Shown: positions 1-9,756 of the stretch, piece after piece
Numbering within the stretch: position 1 is the stretch's first letter
How the letters are laid out: every line of letters starts with the position of its first letter
DNA from: Terfezia claveryi
Taxonomy: Eukaryota > Ascomycota > Pezizomycetes > Pezizales > Pezizaceae
DNA: 41,638 bases
Assembly (NCBI GenBank): GCA_015179025.1
Contig: WHUX01000337.1
Span: 1-41,638, forward strand
Direction: 5' to 3'
Notes under the pieces: generated by a model
What the model was told of the DNA's origin: nothing
Database searches by the model: none
Seen by the model: only the letters and a program-made list of their open reading frames with translations
Made by a program: the position numbers and the translations under genes

Positions 1-81
1 GCGTTCCTACGTGTGCGATTCCCCCTTGCCACTGCCTTTGTCGTACCCCTTGGTCGCCTTGTCCCTAGAGCCATCGTTACA
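1..81 (+). repeat. Family 2 LTR, 3' end only (A1)
   Basis: These bases match the last 81 bases of the full LTR at 3996-4560 and end in GTTACA, the inverted counterpart of the TGTAAC start seen there. The rest of this LTR lies upstream of the window. Confidence 0.8.
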
Positions 82-154
82 CTACGTTGGATTCTTTGGA
101 CCAACTGGTACGCAGCCATATCAGGAGCAGCTCTCCCACTACCCACCGTCAAGT

Positions 155-1305
155 TCTAGACCTGGAGAAGCTCCCCTATACCTTCAGGGCCTGAACGAAT
201 TGAATACCTATCATCGAGAGGTTATCAACATTTTCGAGGCAATGGATGCTATCGGTGCCGAACTCAGCAATAGCTTGGCCGTGGCCAAACGAAAACTGAG
301 ATCCGCCATTGAAGAAATGATAGTACTCCAAAACAATCTCGACAATGCCACCATCACTCTGGCCAACGAGCAAACCACGATCCAGACCCTCAACCATACT
401 ATGGCCGCTATGTCAGCAACCCCACCCTCTGCACCAACCGCCAAAACTGAAAGTATTCCAACCCCCCCCAAATTCAATGGGATAGGGCTCGCCTCTGAGC
501 CTGGAAGAACTCGGTAAACCTAAAACTCAATGGGACTCAGCCAGATTCCTATCCGAGCAATACTGATTGGCTTATGTCTTTGCCCTGCTGGAGGTAAGGC
601 AGTAGATCAAATCCAGCCATATGTCCTTGAGACTGGGATTAAGCTGGATGGCATCCTGTCACTCTTCGCTATTCTGCACAGGGCTTTTGGGGACCCTGAT
701 GCTGTAGGCACGGCTAGCCGAGCCCTCCGAGCCCTGAAATAATGTAATTCGGATCTGTCCACATATGTGGCAGAGTTCTCCAGGCTGGCAGCAGAAGTAT
801 TGTAGAATGACTAGTCAAAGCTCAATCAGTTCCAGGAGGGACTGAATAACAAGCTTCAATAAGCATGGTCATCCTCCCAGCGACCAAGAGTCTCGACGAA
901 TTAATCGACCAGGCATTCAGGGTGGAACAACAGATGGCTAGGTTGAGACACCGCCCTACCTTCCGCCCTGCCACCCACTCACCTCAGCAACCACCACAAC
1001 AGCACCAGCAACAGCAACCAACCCCCAAGCCTGCCCAAGTTCCGGCCTCAGCTAACAAACCTGCACACCCATCGTTGGTTGCAGAAGGGACCATCCCTGT
1101 GGATCTCTCGTCTGGGAGACCCCGCCTCACTCAGGAGGAAAGGAACCACCACTACACTAATGGTTTGTGCATTGCATGCGGAAAGGGGGACCACTTCATT
1201 GCAGCATGTTCCATCCACAAGAACCGCTCCCTGGCTGCCCACGCCATATCCGAATCACGGATCGAAGAGGTTGAAGAGTCGGGAAAAGGAGAGTCCCTTG
1301 CCTAG
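155..1305 (+). pseudogene. gag: gag of element A1, degraded
   Basis: Gag packages the element RNA into particles. An N-terminal helical stretch (about 240-420, heptad-like Leu/Ile/Ala, e.g. IEEMIVLQNNLDN) looks like a coiled coil. It is followed by a capsid-like region (530-742), a Gln/Pro-rich linker, and one CCHC zinc knuckle (CIACGKGDHFIAAC, 1168-1209). The frame is broken by TAA at 740 and TAG at 803 and 812, plus indels near 490, 590 and 865. Most stops fit CAA-to-TAA or TGG-to-TAG change. No convincing ATG lies ahead of the coiled coil; the first is at 242, so the true start is uncertain. The same stops occur in A2, so they predate the duplication. Confidence 0.75.
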
Positions 1306-1346
1306 TTACTGACACTAGCAAGGGACCTGCTCCAGGTCATTCATCT

Positions 1347-1703
1347 TTGTCAACATTTTCTTTGCCTACATCTATGTCTGTTGATGAGTCTCATCTGTTT
1401 GGTGAGCACTTCGTTATATCTATAACTGTCAAGTTCAATGATAAAACAGTGGTTACATTAGCTCTCATAGATTGTAGTGCTTCAGGAATAGCATTCATTG
1501 ACCAGACCTTCATCAGTAAAAACTCTATACCAACCTCCAAGCTAAAGACTCCCCGCCTTCTTGATGTTATCGACGGCTGCTCTATCTCTTCTGGGGCGAT
1601 TACCGACCTCGCGTGCCTATCCAGTGCCATGGGTGATAACTCGGAAGATCTCCTAATGTTCATAACTAAGCTAAAGTACCCAATTGTCCTTGGGATCCCC
1701 TGA
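1347..1703 (+). pseudogene. pol: Aspartic protease region of element A1
   Basis: A retropepsin domain would mature the Gag-Pol polyprotein. The catalytic-loop region reads LIDCSASGIAFIDQ, where family members usually have D-S/T-G-A-S-G. The catalytic Asp is kept, but the loop Gly is Ser (AGT, one G-to-A step from GGT). The downstream hydrophobic motif (YPIVLGIP) is also typical. The frame ends at TGA 1701-1703, where Trp is expected in related proteins (IPWLR), and continues in the same frame after it. Probably inactive. Confidence 0.7.
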
Positions 1704-1709
1704 CTTAGG

Positions 1710-2042
1710 ATGCATGATATATCAGTCAGCTTCGGCTCTTACACCTTGCGATTCAACAGCCTTTATTGCAAAAAACACTGTGGGGATCCAAAAATCACTG
1801 TCACTGGGCTGTGCGCATTGCCACCTCTAATAATCCACCCGACTCAGGTGGTACTCCCGCCTGCACACATCAATGCCACCATTCCCCCTGTTTCCCCGGT
1901 ATCCCCCGCCCCCACAAAACCCCTGAATATTAACTTTATTGGAGCAGGGGCCTTCACTCATCTTACTAGGAGGCATAAGCTCAAGGTGCATACCCTCTCA
2001 ATTTATGAGATCAATCTGGAAATTAACAAGACCAGGTCCAAG
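1710..2042 (+). pseudogene. pol: Protease-RT linker of element A1, truncated by LTR
   Basis: This continues the protease frame beyond the TGA. It holds a short Cys/His-containing segment (LYCKKHCGDP), a Pro-rich spacer and a conserved-looking INFIGAGAF stretch, then stops at the LTR boundary after CCAAG. In A2 the same frame resumes on the far side of the LTR in the RT domain; in A1 it does not resume. Function beyond being a polyprotein linker is unknown. Confidence 0.6.
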
Positions 2043-3498
2043 TGTCACGGGGGCCCTATTGACTGATAGCGCTCTTGCGACTATTAGGATGGCCGTAATT
2101 TGCTGCTGCAACGATATCTATTCCGCAACACAGAATATCAATCCTATAGCAGTAAAGTTCAATCCAACTATAGTCCCTCACGACGGATCTTATTTCGCAA
2201 CACAAAATAAATCCTATGTCGCTTGAACGTAAAGTTAACTCAAGACTTAGAACTTTGTAGGCTTCGTGTACTCAAGGTGCTCTTGCTTTTGAATACTCGC
2301 TGGTGGTAGAATGAATTCAACCAGAACTACTTGCACTATTTATATCCTGCGGTGTTCGTAGATATTCTTATGATAAAAATATTTTATAAAACGCGGGCCT
2401 ACCTGTCACCTTGGAATTTCTTCCTAAGTGTTATGCCATCCACACCTTTATTAATGCAGTTGCTATCTGCACTCGTTGTCACAGGTTACTAACCCGAACG
2501 TAGACAATATTCCCATGTCTGCATGTTATACGTACTTCGCTTATAGCTCGCTTATCCCATTAAAGAATTCTTATCCGAGACAACTAAATTCAATTTCAGA
2601 TACGTTACCAATCCCCGATACTATCGAATTACCATCCGACAATATCCGAAGGCATCTAATTATGTTTCCGGCAATATTCACTTAATAGTGTCTAGTGTCC
2701 ATTGAAAATAATTTTCAACTGCACATAACTCTATGAATAGAGAACCGTGGGTCACAAGTAGATTACCATTGGAAAGGTATCAACGCATAGAAGATTATAG
2801 AATCTTAGTTTATTGCGATACCCAAATTATTCACGAAGTTATTACCAATAATAAGTAAACCTCCTCGTGGACCTATATGACCATATTAAAAGTCTTATAT
2901 CTCCATGAGTTTAACTCCGATCATAAAAAGGATTGCAGAAATGGAATCAGGACGAGGAGTAGGCCTAGATAGAACCTTGAAACATTAAATTCGGAGAACT
3001 TTATGTTTTGGCCCTACCTTTGGCCTCTGTCCTGGGCGCACTCCCTTATAGTGTCACCGGACGCACTTTGGTCTAAAGTGCGCCCTCGTTCCTTCATTTT
3101 TTTAGTTATTTTTACTGAATTATTTTCCTGCAGTTCAGGGTAATAATTCAATATTCAGGGTAACGCCAAGACTTCAGGGTAACAGCTAATATAGCTAGCA
3201 TGCATATAGTCAGCATATTAATCTGAGTATAACTATTGAACCGTTAATCGGATTCTTATGAAACTTAAACCGTAGCTCCCACAAGGGTCTATAGATGTTT
3301 CATAAGGGTCTTAACCATCTAGGATGATTATAAACCTCTCCGAGGTTCATACCCGTTTCATATACTTAACTCTTATAGATAAGTATTAGAAACGTTTGCA
3401 CCACACTGCTAAGAGTGTACCTAGAGTTCATATAGATTCTAGGGTCGTTCTATAAGGGCCCAAGTACCTTTGGTAGGGCTTGATGTCACCCCGTGACA
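2043..3498 (-). repeat. Family 1 LTR, inverted, probable recombinant
   Basis: This 1456-bp LTR reads TGTCACGGGG...CCCGTGACA and matches the lone LTR at 6525-7980. The left flank is A1 (...CCAAG) but the right flank is fragment X (ATCGTGACAG...), so the expected CCAAG duplication is missing on the right. Against the A2 copy I see no difference in roughly the first 1050 bases and five substitutions in the last 400, which fits a crossover inside the LTR. It includes the triple TTCAGGGTAA repeat and the GGGCGCACT hairpin block seen in all family 1 LTRs. Confidence 0.9.
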
Positions 3499-3995
3499 AT
3501 CGTGACAGAGGAAAGCCACTTTCAACTTAAGGGAGTTGTTGTCAGGTATATATAGGCAACGTTCATAAGTTACTATATCATCTTCTAAACCGTAATGATC
3601 AAGTCCAGGGTACTCCTTGCCAAACTTCAACACATTCCGAATCCCTAACTACTTGTCATCCTTGAGGCCAGCCTCTAGGATCTCTTTTGACCAACCTGAT
3701 TCTTCTGTTAGTGAGGCCTTCACTTCTATAATATAGTGCGTTACTAGACTCTCCTCACTTGTTTCTAGTTGGAATTGACCAGGCTTGAATATTCGAATCT
3801 TGTGTTCCTGCTTCTCTCTTCCTCATTTGAGGTCAGGATCAACCTGACGAGACAGCGCATCTGCTTTGCCATTTTTATCACCTGGGTAGTAGATGATTCT
3901 AAAATTAAACTGGCTTAGTATTTCCACCTATCTGGCCTGCCTTCGATTAAGTATCTTAGTAGAATTAAAGTACTCAAGGTTCTTGTGATCTGTAA
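3499..3995 (-). pseudogene. pol: Fragment X: family 1 pol, RNase H end to integrase start
   Basis: Read on the minus strand, this matches the stretch of elements C, D and G from the RNase H motif region (TDHKNLEYF in those copies) through the RNase H/integrase linker to the start of the integrase zinc-binding domain (LKVAF then CHD). It is clearly more diverged than C, D and G are from each other, so it is an older copy. Its integrase end stops at the LTR at 3498, and its RNase H end stops at the A2 LTR at 3996. It therefore looks like the substrate into which A2 jumped. Both breakpoints fall inside coding sequence. Confidence 0.8.
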
Positions 3996-4014
3996 TGTAA
4001 CAACCGTCATTGCC

Positions 4015-4157
4015 ATTGTTGTCTTTGTCATCACCTGTAATCGCAGGTGATGGGTTATCGTTATTGTTGCCCTCGGCATCACCTGCGATGCAGGTGATGG
4101 GTTATTACCATTGTTGTCTTTGTCATTACCTGCGATTACAGGTGACGGGTTATTGTT
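4015..4157. repeat. Three 47-48 bp tandem repeats with palindromic CACCTG/CAGGTG cores
   Basis: Three imperfect units start at about 4015, 4063 and 4110. Each contains an inverted repeat: TCACCTG...CAGGTGA at 4031-4050, ATCACCTG...CAGGTGAT at 4078-4098, TACCTG...CAGGTGA at 4127-4145. They sit about 80-200 bp upstream of the TATA box, where LTR enhancers usually lie. Binding by a regulator is inference. Confidence 0.8.
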
Positions 4158-4225
4158 ATCTTTACCTTTTCTTTGGCTTCCGAGATAGGGAAGCTTATTT
4201 CCCCTATTGCCTTGACCGAGTTATG

Positions 4226-4234
4226 TATATATAG
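4226..4234 (+). promoter_or_regulatory. TATA box of A2 LTR
   Basis: TATATATAG lies mid-LTR, downstream of the palindromic repeats and upstream of a pyrimidine-rich stretch. This is the expected position for the U3/R boundary promoter. Confidence 0.5.
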
Positions 4235-4677
4235 AGCCTGTCCCTCGTACTGTCGTTGTATCCCTATCCAACATCTTGTATATCCAATACAGGACCTTGC
4301 CTCTCCCAATGCTTGTGCACCTCCCTTGTGCACCCTCTTGTCTCGTGAACAGCTCTGCAGCACAGCTGCCTCCCTCCGACACATGCGGCAACTGCCTCCG
4401 CATGTCTTATGCCCCTTGCCCTCTGCCTCTCTTGCCCCTTGCCCTTGCCCCTGTCCCAGCCTTCCCCGGTCACACAGGTAGCGTTCCTACGTGTGCGATT
4501 CCCCCTTGCCACTGCCTTGTCATACCCCTTGGTCGCCTTGTCCCTAGAGCCATCGTTACACTACGTTGGATTCTTTGGACCAACTGGTACGCAGCCATAT
4601 CAGGAGCAGCTCTCCCACTACCCACCGTCAAGTTCTAGACCTGGAGAAGCTCCCCTATACCTTCAGGCCTGAACGAA

Positions 4678-5787
4678 TTGAATACCTATCATCGAGAGGT
4701 TATCAACATTTTCGAGGCAATGGATGCTATCGGTGCCGAACTCAGCAATAGCTTGGCCGTGGCCAAACGAAAACTGAGATCCGCCATTGAAGAAATGATA
4801 GTACTCCAAAACAATCTCGACAATGCCACCATCACTCTGGCCAACGAGCAAACCACGATCCAGACCCTCAACCATACTATGGCCGCTATGTCAGCAACCC
4901 CACCCTCCGCACCAACCGCCAAAACTGAAAGTATTCCAACCCCCCCCAAATTCAATGGGATTAGGGCTCGCCTCTGAGCCTGGAAGAACTTGGTAAACCT
5001 AAAACTCAATGGGGACTCAGCCAGATTCCCATCTGAGCAACACTGATTGGCTTATGTCTTTGCCCTGCTGGAGGGTAAGGCAGTAGATCAAATCCAGCCA
5101 TATGTCCTTGAGACTGGGATTAAGCTGGATGGCATCCTGTCACTCTTCGCTATTCTGCACAGGGCTTTTGGGGACCCTGATGCTGTAGGCACGGCTAGCC
5201 GAGCCCTCCGAGCCCTGAAATAATGTAATTCGGATCTGTCCACATATGTGGCAGAGTTCTCCAGGCTGGCAGCAGAAGTATTGTAGAATGACTAGTCAAA
5301 GCTCAATCAGTTCCAGGAGGGACTGAATAACAAGCTTCAATAAGCCATGGTCATCCTCCCAGCGACCAAGAGTCTCGACGAATTAATCGACCAGGCATTC
5401 AGGGTGGAACAACAGATGGCTAGGTTGAGACACCGCCCTACCTTCCGCCCTGCCACCCACTCACCTCAGCAACCACCACAACAGCACCAGCAACAGCAAC
5501 CAACCCCCAAGCCTGCCCAAGTTCCGGCCTCAGCTAACAAACCTGCACACCCATCGTTGGTTGCAGAAGGGACCATCCCTGTGGATCTCTCGTCTGGGAG
5601 ACTCCGCCTCACTCAGGAGGAAAGGAACCACCACTACACTAATGGTTTGTGCATTGCATGCGGAAAGGGGGACCACTTCATTGCAGCATGTTCCATCCAC
5701 AAGAACCGCTCCCTGGCTGCCCACGCCATATCCGAATCACGGATCGAAGAGGTTGAAGAGTCGGGAAAAGGAGAGTCCCTTACCTAG
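4678..5787 (+). pseudogene. gag: gag of element A2, degraded
   Basis: Same product as in A1: N-terminal coiled coil (about 4720-4900), capsid-like region (about 5010-5220), Gln/Pro-rich spacer, then the CCHC zinc knuckle (5650-5691). From about 5010 to 5787 the reading stays in one frame but contains five stops: TGA 5044, TAA 5221, TAG 5284, TAG 5293, TAA 5341. An indel near 4965 separates the coiled-coil part. In A1 the 5341 stop is followed by a base loss, which makes A1 look frameshifted there. TAA at Gln and TAG/TGA at Trp positions fit C-to-T change on one or the other strand. Confidence 0.75.
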
Positions 5788-5828
5788 TTACTGACACTAG
5801 CAAGGGACCTGCTCCAGGTCATTCATCT

Positions 5829-6524
5829 TTGTCTACATTTTCTTTGCCTACATCTATGTCTGTTGATGAGTCTCATCTGTTTGGTGAGCACTTCGTTATA
5901 TCTATAACTGTCAAGTTCAATGATAAAACAGTGGTTATATTAGCTCTCATAGATTGTAGTGCTTCAGGAATAGCATTCATTGACCAGACCTTCATCAGTA
6001 AAAACTCTATACCAACCTCCAAGCTAAAGACTCCCCGCCTTCTTGATGTTATCGACGGCTGCTCTATCTCTTCTGGGGCGATTACCGACCTCGCGTGCCT
6101 ATCCAGTGCCATGGGTGATAACTCGGAAGATCTCCTAATGTTCATAACTAAGCTAAAGTACCCAATTGTCCTTGGGATCCCCTGACTTAGGATGCATGAT
6201 ATATCAGTCAGCTTCGGCTCTTACACCTTGCGATTCAACAGCCTTTATTGCAAAAAACACTGTGGGGATCCAAAAATCACTGTCACTAGGCTGTGCGCAT
6301 TGCCACCTCTAATAATCCACCCGACTCAGGTGGTACTCCCGCCTGCACACATCAATGCCACCATTCCCCCTGTTTCCCCGGTATCCCCCGCCCCCACAAA
6401 ACCCCTGAATATTAACTTTATTGGAGCAGGGGCCTTCACTCATCTTACTAGGAGGCATAAGCTCAAGGTGCATACCCTCTCAATTTATGAGATCAATCTG
6501 GAAATTAACAAGACCAGGTCCAAG
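5829..6524 (+). pseudogene. pol: Protease and linker of element A2
   Basis: The protease-like domain (LIDCSASG catalytic loop with the usual first Gly replaced by Ser) ends at TGA 6183-6185. The same frame continues as the linker to 6524, where the lone LTR begins. The LTR plus one copy of the duplication is 1461 bases, a multiple of three, and the frame continues as RT at 7986. That confirms protease, linker and RT were one polyprotein. Confidence 0.75.
6520..6524. repeat. Target-site duplication CCAAG, left copy
   Basis: CCAAG precedes the LTR here and follows it at 7981-7985. A 5-bp duplication is the norm for Ty3/Gypsy integration. Confidence 0.9.
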
Positions 6525-7980
6525 TGTCACGGGGGCCCTATTGACTGATAGCGCTCTTGCGACTATTAGGATGGCCGTAATTTGCTGCTGCAACGATATC
6601 TATTCCGCAACACAGAATATCAATCCTATAGCAGTAAAGTTCAATCCAACTATAGTCCCTCACGACGGATCTTATTTCGCAACACAAAATAAATCCTATG
6701 TCGCTTGAACGTAAAGTTAACTCAAGACTTAGAACTTTGTAGGCTTCGTGTACTCAAGGTGCTCTTGCTTTTGAATACTCGCTGGTGGTAGAATGAATTC
6801 AACCAGAACTACTTGCACTATTTATATCCTGCGGTGTTCGTAGATATTCTTATGATAAAAATATTTTATAAAACGCGGGCCTACCTGTCACCTTGGAATT
6901 TCTTCCTAAGTGTTATGCCATCCACACCTTTATTAATGCAGTTGCTATCTGCACTCGTTGTCACAGGTTACTAACCCGAACGTAGACAATATTCCCATGT
7001 CTGCATGTTATACGTACTTCGCTTATAGCTCGCTTATCCCATTAAAGAATTCTTATCCGAGACAACTAAATTCAATTTCAGATACGTTACCAATCCCCGA
7101 TACTATCGAATTACCATCCGACAATATCCGAAGGCATCTAATTATGTTTCCGGCAATATTCACTTAATAGTGTCTAGTGTCCATTGAAAATAATTTTCAA
7201 CTGCACATAACTCTATGAATAGAGAACCGTGGGTCACAAGTAGATTACCATTGGAAAGGTATCAACGCATAGAAGATTATAGAATCTTAGTTTATTGCGA
7301 TACCCAAATTATTCACGAAGTTATTACCAATAATAAGTAAACCTCCTCGTGGACCTATATGACCATATTAAAAGTCTTATATCTCCATGAGTTTAACTCC
7401 GATCATAAAAAGGATTGCAGAAATGGAATCAGGACGAGGAGTAGGCCTAGATAGAACCTTGAAACATTAAATTCGGAGAACTTTATGTTTTGGCCCTACC
7501 TTTGGCCTCTGTCCTGGGCGCACTCCCTTATAGTGTCACCGGACGCACTTTGGTCTAAAGTGCGCCCTCGGTCCTTCATTTTTTTAGTTATTTTTACCGA
7601 ATTATTTTCCTGCAGTTCAGGGTAATAATTCAATATTCAGGGTAACGCCAAGACTTCAGGGTAACAGCTAATATAGCTAGCATGCATATAGTCAGCATAT
7701 TAATCTGAGTATAACTATTGAACCGTTAATCGGATTCTTATGAAACTTAAACCGTAGCTCCCACAAGGGTCTATAGATGTTCCATAAGGGTCTTAACCAT
7801 CTAGGATGATTATAAACCTCTCCGAGGTTCATACCCGTTTTATATACTTAACTCTTATAGATAAGTATTAGAAACGTTTGCACCACACTGCTAAGAGTGT
7901 ACCTAGAGTTCATATAGATTCTAGGGTCGTTCTATAAGGGCCCAAGTACCTTTGGTAGGGCTGGATGTCACCCCGTGACA
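6525..7980 (-). repeat. Solo family 1 LTR (inverted) inside A2
   Basis: A complete 1456-bp LTR on the minus strand with no internal region, flanked on both sides by CCAAG. That is the footprint of a full insertion later reduced to one LTR by recombination between its two LTRs. It lies between the protease linker and RT of A2. Confidence 0.93.
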
Positions 7981-7985
7981 CCAAG
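7981..7985. repeat. Target-site duplication CCAAG, right copy
   Basis: This matches 6520-6524; A2 coding sequence resumes directly after it (GAGGAGTGG...). Confidence 0.9.
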
Positions 7986-8916
7986 GAGGAGTGGAAATCC
8001 TTGGTTCCGGATGAGTACGATAAGTTTATTGATTTGTTCTCAGAAAAGACCGTGGAAAAGCTTGCCCCCCATCGACCATACAACCACACAATCCCGCTGA
8101 TTGAAGGAAAAACTCCCCCTTATAGCCCCCTCTATGGAATGTCCCGAGTGGAATTGGAGGCCCTGAAGAAGTACCTGGAGGAGAACTTGAATAAGAGCTT
8201 CATTCGGCACAGCTCTTCCCCGGCGGGTGCTCCTGTACTGTTCATGAAGAAATCGGACAGCTTTCTTCAGTTGTGTGTTAATTATCGTGGCCTGAACGAG
8301 ATAACGGTCAAAAACAGGTACCCCCTACCTCTAATTCAGGAGACATTAGCCAGGCTTTCCAAGGCAAAATGGTTCACCAAATTGGACTTGAGAGGGGTGC
8401 ACAACCTAGTACGGATCGCTGAGGGGGAGGAGTAGAAAACTGCCTTCCAGACACGTTATGGCCACTTCGAGTACAACATCATGCCCTTCGGCTTAACCAA
8501 TGCGCTGGCCTCTTTTCAACACTTTATTAATAATACTCTGCGAGACTTCCTAGATGTATTCTGTACGGCTTACCTCGATGATATCTTGATCTATTCAGAT
8601 ACTCTGGCAGAGCACAAAATCTATGTCAGGCAAGTCTTAGAGAAGCTGGAGCAGGCTAGGCTGTACCTTAAACCTGAAAAATACGAATTCCACGTCTAAG
8701 AAGTGAAGTACCTAGGCTTGATCATAACTACGGAAGGTATTAGGATGGACCCCACCAAAGTTGCTGCAATCCAAGAGTAGGAAACCCCAGCCAATTTGAA
8801 GGATATGCAAGCCTTCCTAGGATTTGCCAACTTCTACCACCGATTTATCCTAGTATACTTAAGGATCGTGGCACCCCTGACGGCCCTGACGAAAACAAAG
8901 GCAGAAGCTGGCTCAT
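7986..8916 (+). pseudogene. pol: Reverse transcriptase of element A2, truncated by element F
   Basis: The RT domain copies the element RNA to DNA. Visible family motifs include [42 protein letters not shown], the catalytic YLDD ([10 protein letters not shown]), and the thumb motif [12 protein letters not shown]. The single frame carries three stops and no frameshift: TAG 8433 (Trp expected in GEEWKTAF), TAA 8697 (Gln-like position after FHV) and TAG 8778 (Trp-like position). The frame runs into APLTALTK and is cut at 8916, at the start of RNase H. Inactive. Confidence 0.9.
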
Positions 8917-9117
8917 TGTAATAGAGAACGTTGTTTCATTGCTTATATAATTGATTATATACTTTTGTATTTCCTATATTACTACTATGTTATGTAACTA
9001 AGCCTCTCGGTTGAAGGACTAGCCTTCTACCACCTCCTATTGCTTTATAAGCGTCTATAGGACGCAGAATTGCCATGGGAACTTCCATGGAACTTGCCAT
9101 ATGAGCACACCCTCATT

Positions 9118-9213
9118 ATGGCCGCGTGACCTCTGTTTAACAGCGTGTGACTCATTACTATAGCCACATGACCATCGTTTAAGGCATGTGACTCATTACT
9201 ATGGCCATATGAC
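9118..9213. repeat. About 2.3 tandem 42-bp repeats in the F LTR
   Basis: Units of the form ATGGCC-CGTGAC...CTCATTACT start at about 9118, 9160 and 9201 (partial). They lie just upstream of the TATA box, as an LTR enhancer would. The E LTR carries a related array in inverse orientation (about 33720-33830). Confidence 0.7.
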
Positions 9214-9292
9214 CCTTTTTGTACAGCGCACCACCTTCTGGTATGCCACCCTTTATTGTATATATTTCCTTAGTCATCAGATCTCAGACGAG

Positions 9293-9300
9293 TATAAATA
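9293..9300 (+). promoter_or_regulatory. TATA box of F LTR
   Basis: TATAAATA is followed 8 bp later by the hairpin GGATTCC-CTCT-GGAATCC (9308-9325). The same pair occurs in the E LTR, which supports its being the promoter of family 3. Confidence 0.6.
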
Positions 9301-9594
9301 GGCCGCTGGATTCCCTCTGGAATCCACAGAAAGACAAGAAGCAACCAAGCAAGCATTCAGAGCAAGCAAGCCTATATTCCGATCAGATCAAGATCATATA
9401 GCTTAGATAGTACAAATCATATAAGATAGATTACACCAGTTAATTACTGTTCCCTTTGGGAACGTCCCACATAGTAATCTCCCTAACCTTCTGAGGTCTT
9501 ACCTCAGCAGAACCGAAATACACAAACGTCCGTGCCTACGGATATAGATTGTATAAATGGTACCGAATGAATACTGTCTAGTACCATTCATTAT

Positions 9595-9756
9595 ATTTTT
9601 TTTAACTCACTTACCTAATCTTTACTCTTAAATCCAAGGCCTGATCAACCTTCGGATACCTTTATTACACTCACGCAAGTGTATACAATTCAACACCCAA
9701 GTGCACATATAAAATTGATATCATTATTCAACTAGCTAGCCAACAAAATCCAACAA
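9595..9756 (+). other. Untranslated leader of element F
   Basis: About 160 A/T-rich bases between the LTR and the gag ATG at 9757. I see no TGG-starting primer-binding site at the LTR edge; a T-run (9596-9603) occupies that position. No ORF or RNA gene recognised. Confidence 0.5.

Larger units (their letters stand above)
1..2042 (+). mobile_element. Element A1: 5' part of a family 2 Ty3/Gypsy retrotransposon
   Basis: The window opens inside the 5' LTR of a Gypsy element (last 81 bases, ending CATCGTTACA) and runs through gag, zinc knuckle, protease and the protease-RT linker. It stops where a family 1 LTR begins at 2043; no RT follows. The sequence is nearly identical to 4482-6524 (element A2), with only scattered single-base differences and indels. 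It is the first visible copy of a tandem duplication, not an independent insertion, because the family 1 LTR sits at exactly the same base in both copies. Confidence 0.85.
3996..4560 (+). repeat. Family 2 5' LTR (A2)
   Basis: This 565-bp LTR begins TGTAACAACC and ends CATCGTTACA, with inverted ends TGTAAC/GTTACA. It carries three tandem palindrome-bearing repeats (4015-4157), a TATATATAG box (4226-4234) and a C-rich downstream half. Short reading frames inside it show no protein-like features and are not annotated. The base just after the LTR does not begin with TGG; the nearest TGG triplets are at about 4567 and 4585, so the primer-binding site is undecided. Confidence 0.8.
3996..8916 (+). 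mobile_element. Element A2: family 2 Ty3/Gypsy retrotransposon, split and 3'-interrupted
   Basis: This runs from the 5' LTR (3996-4560) through gag (4678-5787), protease (5829-6185), linker (to 6524), a lone family 1 LTR (6525-7980), then RT (7981-8916). It is cut off at 8916 by element F. RNase H, integrase and the 3' LTR must lie beyond the window if they survive. It inserted into fragment X; the duplication there may be TGTAA just before 3996, but the other side is not visible. Confidence 0.85.
8917..9594 (+). repeat. Family 3 5' LTR (F)
   Basis: Begins TGTAATAGAGAACG and aligns end to end with the inverted LTR at 33347-34019. The 3' end here (...TAGTACCATTCATTAT) is a decayed form of the E copy end (...ATCATTACA), so the exact last base is uncertain by a few positions. 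It contains about 2.3 tandem 42-bp repeats (9118-9213), a TATAAATA box (9293-9300) and three hairpins after it. Confidence 0.8.

Noticed and set aside
3120..3185. TTCAGGGTAA repeats considered as degenerate telomere-like or CRISPR-like repeats
   Set aside because: Only three copies, uneven spacing, part of every family 1 LTR; not TTAGGG and no spacers of constant length.
4136..4512. Overlapping ORFs on both strands in the family 2 LTR
   Set aside because: They fall in C-rich LTR sequence, are low-complexity Pro/Leu/Cys strings, and have no relatives in gag or pol.
8881..8916. Possible host gene fragment between A2 and F
   Set aside because: The frame reads [12 protein letters not shown], the RT/RNase H boundary of A2; no host sequence remains.
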